From NCBI GenBank assembly GCA_020284085.1, contig JACEVL010001191.1:549501-613500 (forward strand): a stretch of 64,000 nucleotides of DNA. Direction: 5' to 3'. The notes beneath the pieces were generated by a model. The model was not told the origin of the DNA. It did no database searches and saw only the letters and a list, made by a program, of their open reading frames with translations. Within the stretch, counting starts at the first letter, position 1; the number at the start of each line of letters is the position of its first letter. This DNA comes from Aporrectodea caliginosa. Its lineage: Eukaryota > Annelida > Clitellata > Crassiclitellata > Lumbricidae. This document shows, in pieces, positions 12,067-22,134 of this stretch. The translations under genes were made by a program, and so were the position numbers.

Positions 12067-12175
12067 GGCCTGTTTGAAGGCGTTGAGTGAGCTCTGATTA
12101 CGGATGCCACGGTCAATGGAGTTCCATAGTTTAGGCCCAGTTACTCTAGCAGAAAATTGCCTAACATTAGTTTTC

Positions 12176-12975
12176 GTGCCTCGTGCTTCGCGATACACCG
12201 CTTATTATCGCCCACGGTACGCTTTTCGGTAGGCTTTTCATCTCTTGTGTTAAAGTCAGTGAGAAGTTTTTCCTTAAAATAATTATTATGTAAAAGTTTA
12301 AGTCACTGAAAACATTTGTTTGCAAGTTTTTAATGGAAATTTCTTTGGTGGCTGCTTGAGAGTCTTAAAAATACTCTCCACTTTAGGCCTATTAGGCTAC
12401 TTAGCTCTATTCATAAGCATTAAGACCTGCGTGAGATTCCTGCAAAGCGCGATAAAATTGGCCATATATACATAGGCCTACATGCATTCTACTTTTAGGC
12501 TACACCATAGTTTATAGTTCATAGTTATGATAAAGTTCAACTCACGACATCTTAAAACTGGCACGAAGAGACCCGGATCTGAAGAATTTTGTAATTGTTT
12601 ACTAGTTGGTGGAAATTGAAACATACCCGCTTTTCACCTAAATTTTGAATTAATTTCAGTTATTGACTTGACTGCCTTTTCAATAATCTAAACTCTGGCA
12701 TAGAGCAGAACATCGATATAACTGTGGACGTTCTGTGAGGGTTAGCGTAATTCCCGAAGGATGGTGCATTAGCTGAATCAACGATTCCTCAGTGCACAGG
12801 GCGTTCATACTTCGAGACAACGCGAAATTCATAATTCGTAGGACATAGGCCTATAATGCCTACATCTGCAACTGAGTCCAAAATAGCAAGCTCGTCTAAG
12901 TGATTTTACTGAGATTTGCAACTTAGCCTACGCTTCGTCGATAAATAACTATTATCAACAGAACTGCTATTGACG
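12176..12975 (+). other. Distal 5' flank of DEG/ENaC copy 2
   Basis: Matches the orphan flank (12175-12480 versus 9160-9394 plus 10435-10500) and the copy 4 flank (12770-12970 versus 24945-25130). Relative to those paralogues it has short extra GGCCTA (12475-12480) and GCCTA (12926-12930) insertions, each directly after a TA dinucleotide. Confidence 0.55.
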
Positions 12976-12992
12976 TCTAATTAATCACCTTG

Positions 12993-13175
12993 TCACCTTG
13001 TGCTGTCAGTTCTTGGAACTCTAGCGACCTTCATGATCAAGCCTCTCCATTTCCTTCTGTCCGCCGTCGCATCTCTCAGTTCTGCCAAATTCATTCCAGT
13101 TGTTTCATGTATCTCGTCCATCCACTTCCAGTAGGCTAACTGTTGAGTCGCACTCCGGCCTGGGAGTCTCGCCAT
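12993..13175 (-). mobile_element. LINE reverse transcriptase C-terminal remnant
   Basis: The minus-strand frame contains WKWMDEIHETTGMNLAEL followed by DRRKW. This resembles the terminal motif of many LINE polyproteins (W-x-D-x-x-x-x-TG-x-x-L then DR-x-x-W). It ends with a short basic tail and stop. Only this terminal fragment is evident. Confidence 0.5.
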
Positions 13176-13599
13176 CTGCGACTACTACTTTGTTTGAATT
13201 AGCTTGATTCATAAAGGTTTTCTTGGCATGATAACAGGGGTGGTTACACCGTGGTTTGCCATTGCCTTCCCCTGGTTTTGCCTGCCGTGCCCGTTCGTTC
13301 TCCTACCCAATTAAGGGAGGGTACTAACAGTCTGCACCACATGAAGGTGGGCACGGAGGACTTTGGTTCATCAGCCCAGGTCGGTTCCGAATCTACGATC
13401 ATCGAATACGTCGATCGGATTTCCTCCCTGTGTTACTCTAAGCAAGCTAGGCAAGCCTAGAGTGACTGATGAGCCTTTGCAGACTAATTAATAGCCTCCG
13501 ATAAAAATCCATTGCAGACTAATTAATAGCCTCCGATAAAAATCCGAATGTGCAAAAACGGCGGTGAAACTAATCCCATAGAAATGGTCAAACCACGAT

Positions 13600-13765
13600 C
13601 CTAAGTCGCTTTTCTAGTAATTCGTATGCTGAACAATTAATCAGATTCACAATAGATGGAGGAAAACAACATGTCCGATCATGCGCACAACTCCGCGGAC
13701 AAAAGTCCCAAACGACACGGTCGAAAAGCATTCGACGAACACAGCTACAATCGGATTGGCTAGGG
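13600..13765 (+). promoter_or_regulatory. Proximal promoter and leader of DEG/ENaC copy 2, displaced
   Basis: The conserved block GAACAATTAATCAGATTCAC is at 13631-13650, but the TATA position reads AATAGATG rather than TATAAATG. The following leader (to GATTGGCTAG) aligns with the copies 3-5 leaders and is then cut by a hAT-type insertion at 13766. The rest of the leader resumes at 14807. Ancestral promoter and start codon are now about 1.2 kb apart. Confidence 0.6.
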
Positions 13766-14806
13766 CCCAGTGTATCGCAAACTGTGAGATTTCAGGTGTG
13801 CCGCGACGGAAACCCAAAATTCGCTAGTCTCTTAAATTGACTTTATAAGAAATTAATTCATAAATCCAATTTTCTGCTTTTTAATGTCTTGATTTTAAAG
13901 AATAGTTTCTCATTATTCGATGCCATGTGATCAAAAGCAAAAACTCTAGTGACATTAATCTATTCTATGCTATTTATGTGTTCACCCCTCCTCTCGACGT
14001 CATTATTACGGAGATACCAGCGTAAATGAATAAGGTATGTCCTCCTTTTTAATTCGTTAATCGTTATTACTCAAATATAGAGCTAATAGGCCTACTGAAC
14101 TATAAAATCATGTGGATATTTTATTTTGAATTTGTTATTAGACCAAAAACGAATAAATTCTTTGCAAGAACCGAAAAAATTATGTAGAGGGAACATTTTG
14201 CAGATAACCAAACCATCCAATTTATCGAAACGCAAATAATTATAATGAAAATTATACCGGATTTGGTTTCACTTCAACAGAAAAGACGCTTCCATAAGCC
14301 TATTGTTTGATTTGCTCAACAACGCTTTCAAACGTTTGTCAGCGCATGTAGTTCAAGGTTACTCGGCACGAATAACCTTGAACTACACGATCTCACAACA
14401 GAAAAACATCCAGAACTCAAAGACAAGCCGAAAGATTATTTCGTGAAATTCAGATTTAGCATACAAAGCAATTTAAAATGCTGAAGACATCCCAGAGAAG
14501 GCACAAATCGCAAGTTACAAGTTACAAGATTGCACAACTTTTAGCAAAGAAGAAACCGTGTCTTGAGTTATATTAACTCATGGCACGGTTTCGTAAACAA
14601 GCTCATTCATCGCATTAGTGATAATTAGTCAATTAAAAATCTACTTTAGTTGCTCTATTACTGAACTAAAATGACAAAGTTAAAATAATGACAAACTGAA
14701 TTATTGCTGTTGGTTTTGTAATTTTAAATAAATTTTAATTGGTGTGCCGCGACAAAAATGTGCTCTGCTGAGTGTGCCGGGAGTTTAAAAAGTTTGCGAG
14801 ACACTG
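13766..14806. mobile_element. hAT-type element in the leader of copy 2
   Basis: Ends CAGTGTATCGCAAACT and (reverse) CAGTGTCTCGCAAACT differ at one base in 16. Target duplication is imperfect: GGCTAGGG on the left (13758-13765) and GGCTAGAC on the right (14807-14814). The copy 5 leader lacks the insert, supporting insertion. No transposase is recognised. Confidence 0.75.
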
Positions 14807-14860
14807 GGCTAGACGTAGGCTATACATCTTTCCACAGAAGAGAAAATACATCAGTGCAAT

Positions 14861-16399
14861 ATGATGAACGAAATCCGTCAAGAGCTGAGAAGATTTGCCG
14901 AAACGACTGGAATAAAGGGCGTCGGTCGCATCGTCAAGACCACAAGCAAGGTAATTCGATTTTTCTGGCTGATCTCCATTCTGGTTTGCTTTGCATTTCT
15001 TCTCGTTCAAGTCTCAAATGTACTCTTCAACTTCACGTCTCACACTGTGACCAGAAGCTCCAAAGTGGTTCAGACTAGGCCGACCTTTCCCGATGTCACT
15101 ATCTGTAACATTTTCTCCGTCTGCAATATCAGCGTCGCAAGCTACAATGAATACTTGAAAACTATCGACACAATGAAGCAGCATGATCGTAGACTGCGAA
15201 TTACAACACATCCGGAAATGTGGCCGTACATGAAATCCGTTGTATTTTATAATGTTAACACTCCATTACTGGACGAGGTCCGTGATAGCGACGATGGTTT
15301 CGTCGTGTGGTGCTCACAGTACGGCTGGGACCTGTACATGCCAGCCCAATGTAAAACCAAGGCAGTTCTTACAACTCCACTACAAAAGTGTCACCAGATC
15401 CAATTGGACTGGAATTATGGATCGGTAGCCGCGGTCACCGTGTTGCTTTTCACGAATAATTTCCAATCGCAGATCATTGACGGCTACATTCCGTGGATTC
15501 GTACATCATCGGGAACGGGTGCAAGTGTCATGATCCATCCCAAGGGCACCCTTCCCAATCCAAAAACAAAGATCAAAATCTCAGCGGGAAACGAATTAAC
15601 CATTCAGCTCAAGCAGACGAACGTCAATCGTCTGTCAAAGCCGCATGGCAACTGCACCGATCGAAAGCTCCTGTTTCCGTCACAACCAAACTCGACCATC
15701 TACAGCACCGGGGCTTGCATCAGCCTCTGTAGGCAACGCCAAACGATGGAAATGTGCAGATGTCTCGATAACAGTGAATTCTTCACCGAAGAACAGCTTA
15801 ATCTTGTTAACGGTACGTTCTGCGCCAACATCACCCAGACCATCAAAGAGACACCACTACTCCCGGAAGCAGTGAAACGCCGTTTGGAATTGATCCACTG
15901 CCTATCAACCTTCGTACCTAACGAAGATGAATGCGACTGTCCAATACCTTGCTCAGAAACATATTATGACACTAGTGCTTCACCTTCCAAGTGGCCAAAT
16001 CCGCTCTACCACCTCTCCTTTTACAAACAGTTCATCCAGAATAATGTGCACTATGGTAACAAGTTTTCGGCCTATGAAGAAATCCTGAAGAGCGCAGAAA
16101 ACCAAACAGACGAGGAAACGGTAAAGCAGATCAAAAGTCTTCGGCTAATCGAAGACAACTTTCTTGAGGTTTTGATAACGTTTTCCGATGAAACAATCCA
16201 GGAGTTCACAGATTCCGAGGCAGTCACCTGGGACACTCTGATTGCCAAATTGGGTGGATCATTCAGTCTGTGGCTTGGAATTTGCGTTCCAACGGTTGCC
16301 GAAATAATAGAACTAATATACTCGCTGCTGGTCATTGTTTGCTGCAAAACGAGAGCCAACGTTATTCAGGTAGTGCCTGACAAGAAACCGACTTTCTAA
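14861..16399 (+). CDS. DEG/ENaC family ion channel, copy 2 (intact)
   Basis: A 512-residue intronless member of the degenerin/ENaC family, predicted to form a trimeric amiloride-sensitive-type cation channel in the plasma membrane. Seen: short cytoplasmic N-terminus with TTGIKG (the family's HG-motif region, about 15-20), TM1 about 32-53, post-TM1 motif FPDVTICN (76-83), a large extracellular domain with several NxT/S sites, Cys-rich CDCPIPC (358-364), TM2 about 467-493 starting LGGS, and a 19-residue C-tail. The selectivity-filter position reads Gly-Ile-Cys (473-475) where the family usually has Gly-x-Ser. The start is the first of two Met codons, as in copies 4 and 5, giving identical length. 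The frame is open, but a hAT-type element separates it from its promoter and the TATA box is eroded, so expression may be altered. Subfamily and ligand are unknown. Confidence 0.92.
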   Translation: MMNEIRQELRRFAETTGIKGVGRIVKTTSKVIRFFWLISILVCFAFLLVQVSNVLFNFTSHTVTRSSKVVQTRPTFPDVTICNIFSVCNISVASYNEYLKTIDTMKQHDRRLRITTHPEMWPYMKSVVFYNVNTPLLDEVRDSDDGFVVWCSQYGWDLYMPAQCKTKAVLTTPLQKCHQIQLDWNYGSVAAVTVLLFTNNFQSQIIDGYIPWIRTSSGTGASVMIHPKGTLPNPKTKIKISAGNELTIQLKQTNVNRLSKPHGNCTDRKLLFPSQPNSTIYSTGACISLCRQRQTMEMCRCLDNSEFFTEEQLNLVNGTFCANITQTIKETPLLPEAVKRRLELIHCLSTFVPNEDECDCPIPCSETYYDTSASPSKWPNPLYHLSFYKQFIQNNVHYGNKFSAYEEILKSAENQTDEETVKQIKSLRLIEDNFLEVLITFSDETIQEFTDSEAVTWDTLIAKLGGSFSLWLGICVPTVAEIIELIYSLLVIVCCKTRANVIQVVPDKKPTF

Positions 16400-19300
16400 T
16401 GGACAGGAAACTAAGTAGCCTACACTAACTGTCTAATGCAGTAACGTGTTTCAGAGACTTTTTCAGAGCAAACTGTGCATAATGTACCTATACTGCAAGG
16501 TTTGTATATGCAACGTAAACTGTTTACACCCAGGGACTGGGCAGGCACGTCAGTAATAACAGCAACTTGAATACCGGTACCCGAGGAATTCAGAAACATA
16601 TCATAGGGTCAATAGTGTGCGTGAAACGATGTCCTTGTCTTAACACAAACATTCCCATCTATATATATATATATTTGTAGGCCTATGTATAGGTATTATA
16701 AAATATTGTAAAAATGACAATTAATTATAGCATTTGATGTATTAGGCCAATTAATTCACCAGTGCAGAACGATCGGCGCAGTTTAGTGGTTAATTGTAAT
16801 AGCCTAATTGGGTAAAATTGTTTCAACGACGTGGTTACGCAACCGTGTTGGGACCATCTCATTTGATATTATAATTTAAAGAGCAACGGTGACTGAAGAG
16901 CTGACAATTTTACGCAAGCGCGTTGTTTTGTTACGGCTAACGTGGCAGTCCGTTGGAGGAGTTCTTCCTTGGAAGCCGAACGAGGAAGGACGATGTAAAA
17001 CGACTGTGATGGTAGCCAAATGACTATCGAGCATTTCTGAAGCATTTTCCAGTCGGTAGTCATCATGATTACGACTCAAACTAAACTTGCGAAGTATACT
17101 AGACGGGAAAAAATTTATAAAAAAATATTTTTGGTTATGGTTAGGCTATAGTTAGATATCCTGTCAAAGGGATCAGACGATCGATCCAAGTCAAAAGTCG
17201 ATTCGATAGAATCTACGAACGCTGCGATAGTTCAACGCTTGAACTAATTTGGACTAAAACGATTTGTGAATTATACGTTTCGAATAATCGCTCGTAGTAA
17301 CTCGTATACGTTCAGAAGAAGGAGTTTAGTTCTTGTTCAACAGAATTATAATTCATTCCTGAAGAAATGAATTGCTACAAGAAATCAACGATAGCAAGAA
17401 TGATATGCTTCACTCACCGGTTTGATCTGCGCCTCGCAAATCAACCAGAAAAGATTTGGCCACGCTCTCGTTTGAGAAGAAACTGGAGCAGCTGAAAAGA
17501 CGCTTCAAACGCAACGTGGGAGGTATTTTAGGACCCCATAAAACTTAGGACCTAAGCTTAGACTGCGCAGGTCTAGGTAGGACTAAGTTAGAACATTACA
17601 CTATTCAAATAGAATACCCATAGACATAATTTAATAAAACTACATGTATAATTCGACATTTTCTTTACATTAATTGATATTCAAACTGAATCGATCTGAC
17701 TTGATTTCATTGGATGACATTGTTGACACGACATACATTCAACCATTCACGAACCATAGATTTCATTATAAAGTAACGGTGTCCAAGGTCAGGACATAGG
17801 CCTACTCTATTGTAGTCTAAATCCTACAATAGGATACCGTTACAGTGCGCCTATTGTGTGTATAGCATAGCACAGTATTAGTACATAAGTTCTTAAACTC
17901 CCAGGACTGAAGGCGCCCAAGCTCTGGTCTTGAAACTTGGCTCCATTGTCGCTTTACTCTTTTTATCACAAAAAATTAACGAAGACTCAGATTTTGATTA
18001 ACTTTTTACTGTTTGTTTGTCTCGATGTCCCGATAGTGCATTGGATAACACACTAGCGTAGAGAGCTAGAGGTACCGAGTTCGAGCTCCGTATGGCGGAT
18101 ATGCTTTGTAGGCTGCTATTAGGGCCGTGTATTGCAGGCTGTCTGTTCTGTTAGTAGTTAAGATTGTTTCAATTGCATAACATGTAAATGTACAGCGCAG
18201 TGCGTTTGTCAGGCGCTTGATTAAAGAAAAGATATTATTATTATTAGCTTAGCCTACATGATGTCATGAGTGTTGTGTCGTCGATGCTCTCGCAATAAGT
18301 TCAACAAAAGTTACAAAACTTTAATTTCATATGTAATGATATATTTTAATGAAATTCGTTGCTTTTAGTAACAGTTACAACTTAATTACTAGTCACTGAG
18401 TAGTCAGTAGGCCCTAGTCAGTCATGCCAGAGGACGTAGTAAACAAGAGACCAAGTAGGCTACGCCAGCGACAATAAAATAATATTACCGTTTACTTTAT
18501 CAGGGAATCGTGTGTCACGAAAGCAACGGCTGGGTGGCTTGGTAAGTTGGTTTAATAGACATAGTTCAAACTACACTTTTCCTGGTTGTGCAAAGTATGC
18601 TTTTGTTGAAATTGTAGCCGATTTTTTGTGCAGTCTATGCCCTATAGCCTATAGTCTCTGAGACTCGCTGATTGTCCATACCCCGTAAGTTAGCGCTTTA
18701 GTTATTTCGAGATTAGGTCAACGATTATGATTTACGATCATCTGGGATAGTGCGAGGCGCATTGAGAGTAACTTTCTAACGTGCAACAAAAATACTGATA
18801 GGCCTACGTGCGTTAAACTTTGGTGATCAATAAATTCTCCAGGATATCGCGAAGGCACCGATGATTTGGACACATGGGAGAGAAAAGCATAGTCTACATG
18901 GAAATTCGAATGAAAGACAAACAAAGGCAATACAAGGATGCGCTAGATAAACAATATTAATGAGAACATAACAAAACAAACATTTAGGAAAACAATGGGC
19001 CTGACATTGAAATGACCGAGAACAAAATTTCATAGATAGAAAATGGAGATTGCTTGTTCGTACGCAATGCCGCTAAAAGGTTTGCTTCATCAACTAATGA
19101 CAATAATAATTACGAATGATGGTGTTTCAGTTGGATCAATGAATTCTGAATGCGGTCCTACAGCTCGTTCATATGCCGTATAATTTGGTCCGTACCTGAG
19201 TCTAAAACAGTAATGTTACCAAATTGCTTTTATTGACATTTTTAAAACAGAATGTTCTCCATTAAATAACTAAAAGGCTATAAATGGAATTCATGCATAT

Positions 19301-19400
19301 TGGTTACCGTATCTGGATTATGACTTCCCATAAAATCTTAAATGCATCTACGCTAGCAATTGTCCCATACAGTGACCACCAGTAAATCATACTCACAACT
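16400..19400. other. Intergenic, including 5' flank of copy 3
   Basis: 3' of copy 2 the sequence matches the other 3' flanks up to about 16530. From 16.6 to 18.0 kb nothing is recognised apart from a short TA run near 16662. Two overlapping minus frames near 16870-17080 have no domain. From about 18720 the sequence resembles the 5' flanks of other copies and leads to copy 3. A SINE lies at 18026-18246. Confidence 0.5.
18026..18246 (+). mobile_element. tRNA-derived SINE (tail type B)
   Basis: Head with A-box region (GATAGTGCATTGGATAAC) and B box (GAGTTCGAGCTCC), shared CTGTCTGTTCTGTTAGTAG body, then the type B tail (TGTACAGCGCAGTGCGTTTG, TCAGGCGCTTGATTAAAG) and ATT repeats. Same family as 10508 and 11468. 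Confidence 0.85.
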
Positions 19401-19419
19401 CTTCATTAATTAGTATACG

Positions 19420-19449
19420 CAGAACAATTAATCGGACTGACTATAAATG
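19420..19449 (+). promoter_or_regulatory. Conserved proximal promoter with TATA box, copy 3
   Basis: The block CAGAACAATTAATCGGACTG is followed by TATAAATG at 19442-19449, 159 bp before the start codon. The same block and spacing occur at copy 4. The TTAATC core could be a homeodomain-type site, which is an inference. Confidence 0.65.
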
Positions 19450-20628
19450 AAGCCAACAGCATATACACAGTAATATGCTGGACGCTGCGGTCAAAGGTCT
19501 CAAACGACTCGTTAGAAAAACACTCGACGAAAACAGTTAGAATCGGATTTGTTACTCGAGCATACATCTTTCACAGCTGCAGAGAATACATCAGTGCAAT
19601 ATGATGACCGAAATCCGTCAAGAGCTAAGAAGATTTGCCGAAACGACTGGAATAAAGGGCGTCGGTCACATCGTCAAGACCACAAGCAAGGTAATTCGAT
19701 TTTTCTGGTTGATCTCCATTCTGGTTTGCTTTGCCGTTCTTCTATTCCAAGTCACGAAGGTTCTCTGTACATACACGTCTCACACTGTGACCAGAAGTTC
19801 CAAAGTGGTTCAGACTAAACCGAACTTTCCAGATGTCACTATCTGCAAACTTTTTCCCGTCTACAACATCAGCATCGCAAGCTACAATGAATACTTGAAC
19901 ACGATCAAAACCCTGAAGCAGTATGACCTGAAAAATCAAAATTCGGTATTGTGGAAGTACATGGAATCCATTGTATATTACAATGTTAACACTCCATTAC
20001 TAGAAGAGGTCCGCGAAAGCGACGATGGTTTCATCGTGCTCTGTTCTCAGTATGGTTGGGACCTGTACATGCCATCGCTATGTAAAACCAAGGCAGTTCT
20101 TACAACTCCATTACAAAAGTGTCACCAGATCGAATTGGACTATACCAATGGCACGGTAGCCGCAGTCACCGTGTTGCTTTTCGCGAATAATTTCATTGAG
20201 ATCATTGACGGCTACAGTCCGTGGATTCGTACATCGTCGGGAACGGGCGCAAGTGTCATGATCCATCCAAGGGGCACCTTTCCCAGTTCACAAACAAAGA
20301 TCAAGGTGTCAACGGGAGACGAGTTAACCATTCAACTCAAGCAGACGAACATCAGTCGTCTCCCACAGCCGTATGGCAACTGCACCGATCGAAAGCTCCT
20401 CATTCCCTCACAACCAAACTCGCCTATCTACAGCACCAGGGCCTGCATCAGCCTCTGCAGACAACGTCAGACGATCCAAAAGTGCGGATGTCTCGATAAC
20501 AGTGAAATCTTCACCGATGAAGAATTAAATCTCGTAAACCGTACGTTCTGTGCCAATATCACCCAGACCGTAAACGAGACAGTTATACATCGCTTGGAAT
20601 TGATCCACTGCTTGTTTACCTTCGTACC

Positions 20629-21627
20629 CAGGGCTTCTCATTTGAGGCGATCGATCGATCGATCTCCTTGGTCGATCGCCTAGCAAAGGTCTGGTGGATC
20701 GGAAAATCGATCGCGCAAATCGAGCGCGATCGGTTTACTCCAAGAGGAAACTGGAGCCATTATTTTATGTACCTAAAAATCTACATTACTTTAATTTTTG
20801 CTTACTTGCGGCGGCGGTGACAGGGACGTAACTAGCGTTGGGCTTGGGGGGGCTTAAGCCCCCCCAAACGAAGCTGAAGCCCCCTAAAAATGAATCAAGC
20901 CCCGGCTTCAATATGGGCTCGGGCTACCGTACTCGCCATGTTCAGGGCTTAAAGCCCCCAACCGAAAAGTCCTAGCTACGCCACTGGGCGGTGAATGAGT
21001 TCGGAACGCAGCGTTGCGTCACTTGCGTGACCTAATGTCTGCTGAGTGATCGCTCCAATTTCGTGCAATATGATTGGTCATAACAACAAGGTGGACACCT
21101 CCTGCGTAACGTCATTTGTAAGTCCTGAACGTCACTAATTTCGGAAATTATTGAAAGCAGCAATGACGGCGACGATGCAGAGGTGGAATAATAATGTGCA
21201 GTTTAGCAACGGCGCTCGTTTTCGGTTGCTGGACTGGAATGAGCTCCCAAAGAGTTCACACTGTCACACAGTTTTTCTTTAATAACTCAACGACTGTCTT
21301 ATTTAGCCGTGGCTGAACTAGGAGCGCTTCTGAGTCGATCACCTTTGAAGGGGCGCTAGGCTATATCAAAACTAATTAATAATACTATCAATAGTAATAA
21401 TAACGGAACTGAACTGAGATAGGCCTACTAGGCTTCTAGATTAGTATTATATAATATGCAGCTATAGGGCCTACATACTATATAATATGCAGCTATACGA
21501 ATACGATACACAAAATACGCTGTATGGCCTACACAAAAGCTCTCGAGGTCGATCGCGCACCGATCGCCTACGCAATCCATCGCGATCGATTTTCAAATCG
21601 CCTGCTATTTTCAAATCAGAAGCTCTG
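20629..21627. mobile_element. hAT-type element disrupting copy 3, 8-bp TSD
   Basis: Inverted ends CAGGGCTTCTCATTTGA and (reverse) CAGAGCTTCTGATTTGA, with perfect 8-bp duplications TTCGTACC (20621-20628 and 21628-21635). GATCGATCG-type subterminal repeats occur near both ends. A smaller hAT element (20821-20986) is nested inside. No transposase is seen. Confidence 0.93.
20821..20986. mobile_element. Nested 166-bp hAT-type MITE, 8-bp TSD
   Basis: Ends CAGGGACGTAACTAG and (reverse) CAGTGGCGTAGCTAG, perfect 8-bp duplications GGCGGTGA (20813-20820 and 20987-20994). Interior has GGGGGGCTTAAGCCCCCC-like palindromes. It lies within the 999-bp element that splits copy 3, so it is younger than, or was carried in by, that element. 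Confidence 0.93.
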
Positions 21628-22134
21628 TTCGTACCTACCGAAGATGATTGCGACTGCCCAATACCTTGCTCAGAAACATACTACGACACTAGTGTTTCAT
21701 CTTCCCAATGGCCAAATCCGCTCTACCACCTCTCCTTTTACAAACAGTACATCAAGAATAATGTTCACTATGGCAGCAAGTTTTCGATATACGAAGACAT
21801 CCTGAACAACGAAGAAAATCAAACAGTCGAGGAAACGATAAAGCAGATCAAAAGCCTTCGGCTAATCGAAGACAACTTTCTTGAGGTTGTGATAACGTTT
21901 TCCGAGGACACTATCCAGGAGTTTACAGATTCTGCGGCAATCACCTGGGACACTCTGGTTGCCAATTTGGGTGGATCATTCAATCTGTGGCTTGGAATTT
22001 GCGTTCCAACGGTTGCTGAAATAATAGAACTAATCTACTCGCTGCTGGTCATTGTTGCAATAGGAAAGCTACCGGTAACGTTATTCAAGTCGTGCCTGAC
22101 AGGAAACCATAATGTAACTCCTATGCAAAGTTGA

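Larger units (their letters stand above)
11215..12175 (-). mobile_element. LINE 3' end (CR1/L2-like), interrupted by SINEs
   Basis: On the minus strand, 12070-12170 translates to a segment with the motif GPKLWNSIDRGIRNQSSLN followed by FKQA, the C-terminal signature of non-LTR reverse transcriptases. The 3' UTR continues leftward to an AATTTGAATTTGAATCTGAAT-like tail at about 11205-11235. Two SINEs (11468-11693 minus, 11903-12066 plus) interrupt it. Confidence 0.6.
19601..22134 (+). pseudogene. DEG/ENaC channel pseudogene split by a hAT element (copy 3)
   Basis: The N-terminal part (19601-20628) carries TM1, the FPDVTICK motif and most of the extracellular domain. A 999-bp hAT-type element (20629-21627) interrupts it. 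The frame resumes at the second target-site copy (from 21628) with CDCPIPC, the rest of the ectodomain and TM2 with the GIC filter. Without the element and one duplication, the frame is continuous across the site. Other differences: an in-frame loss of several codons near 20580, and a 4-bp deletion near 22053 (ATTGTTGCAA versus ATTGTTTGTTGCAA) that replaces the normal C-tail with an unrelated one. Its promoter block and TATA box remain. Short transcripts of the N-terminal half are possible, but no functional channel is expected. Confidence 0.92.

Noticed and set aside
16869..17079. Two overlapping minus-strand frames of about 65 codons
   Set aside because: No recognisable motif and no paralogous support in the other intergenic regions.
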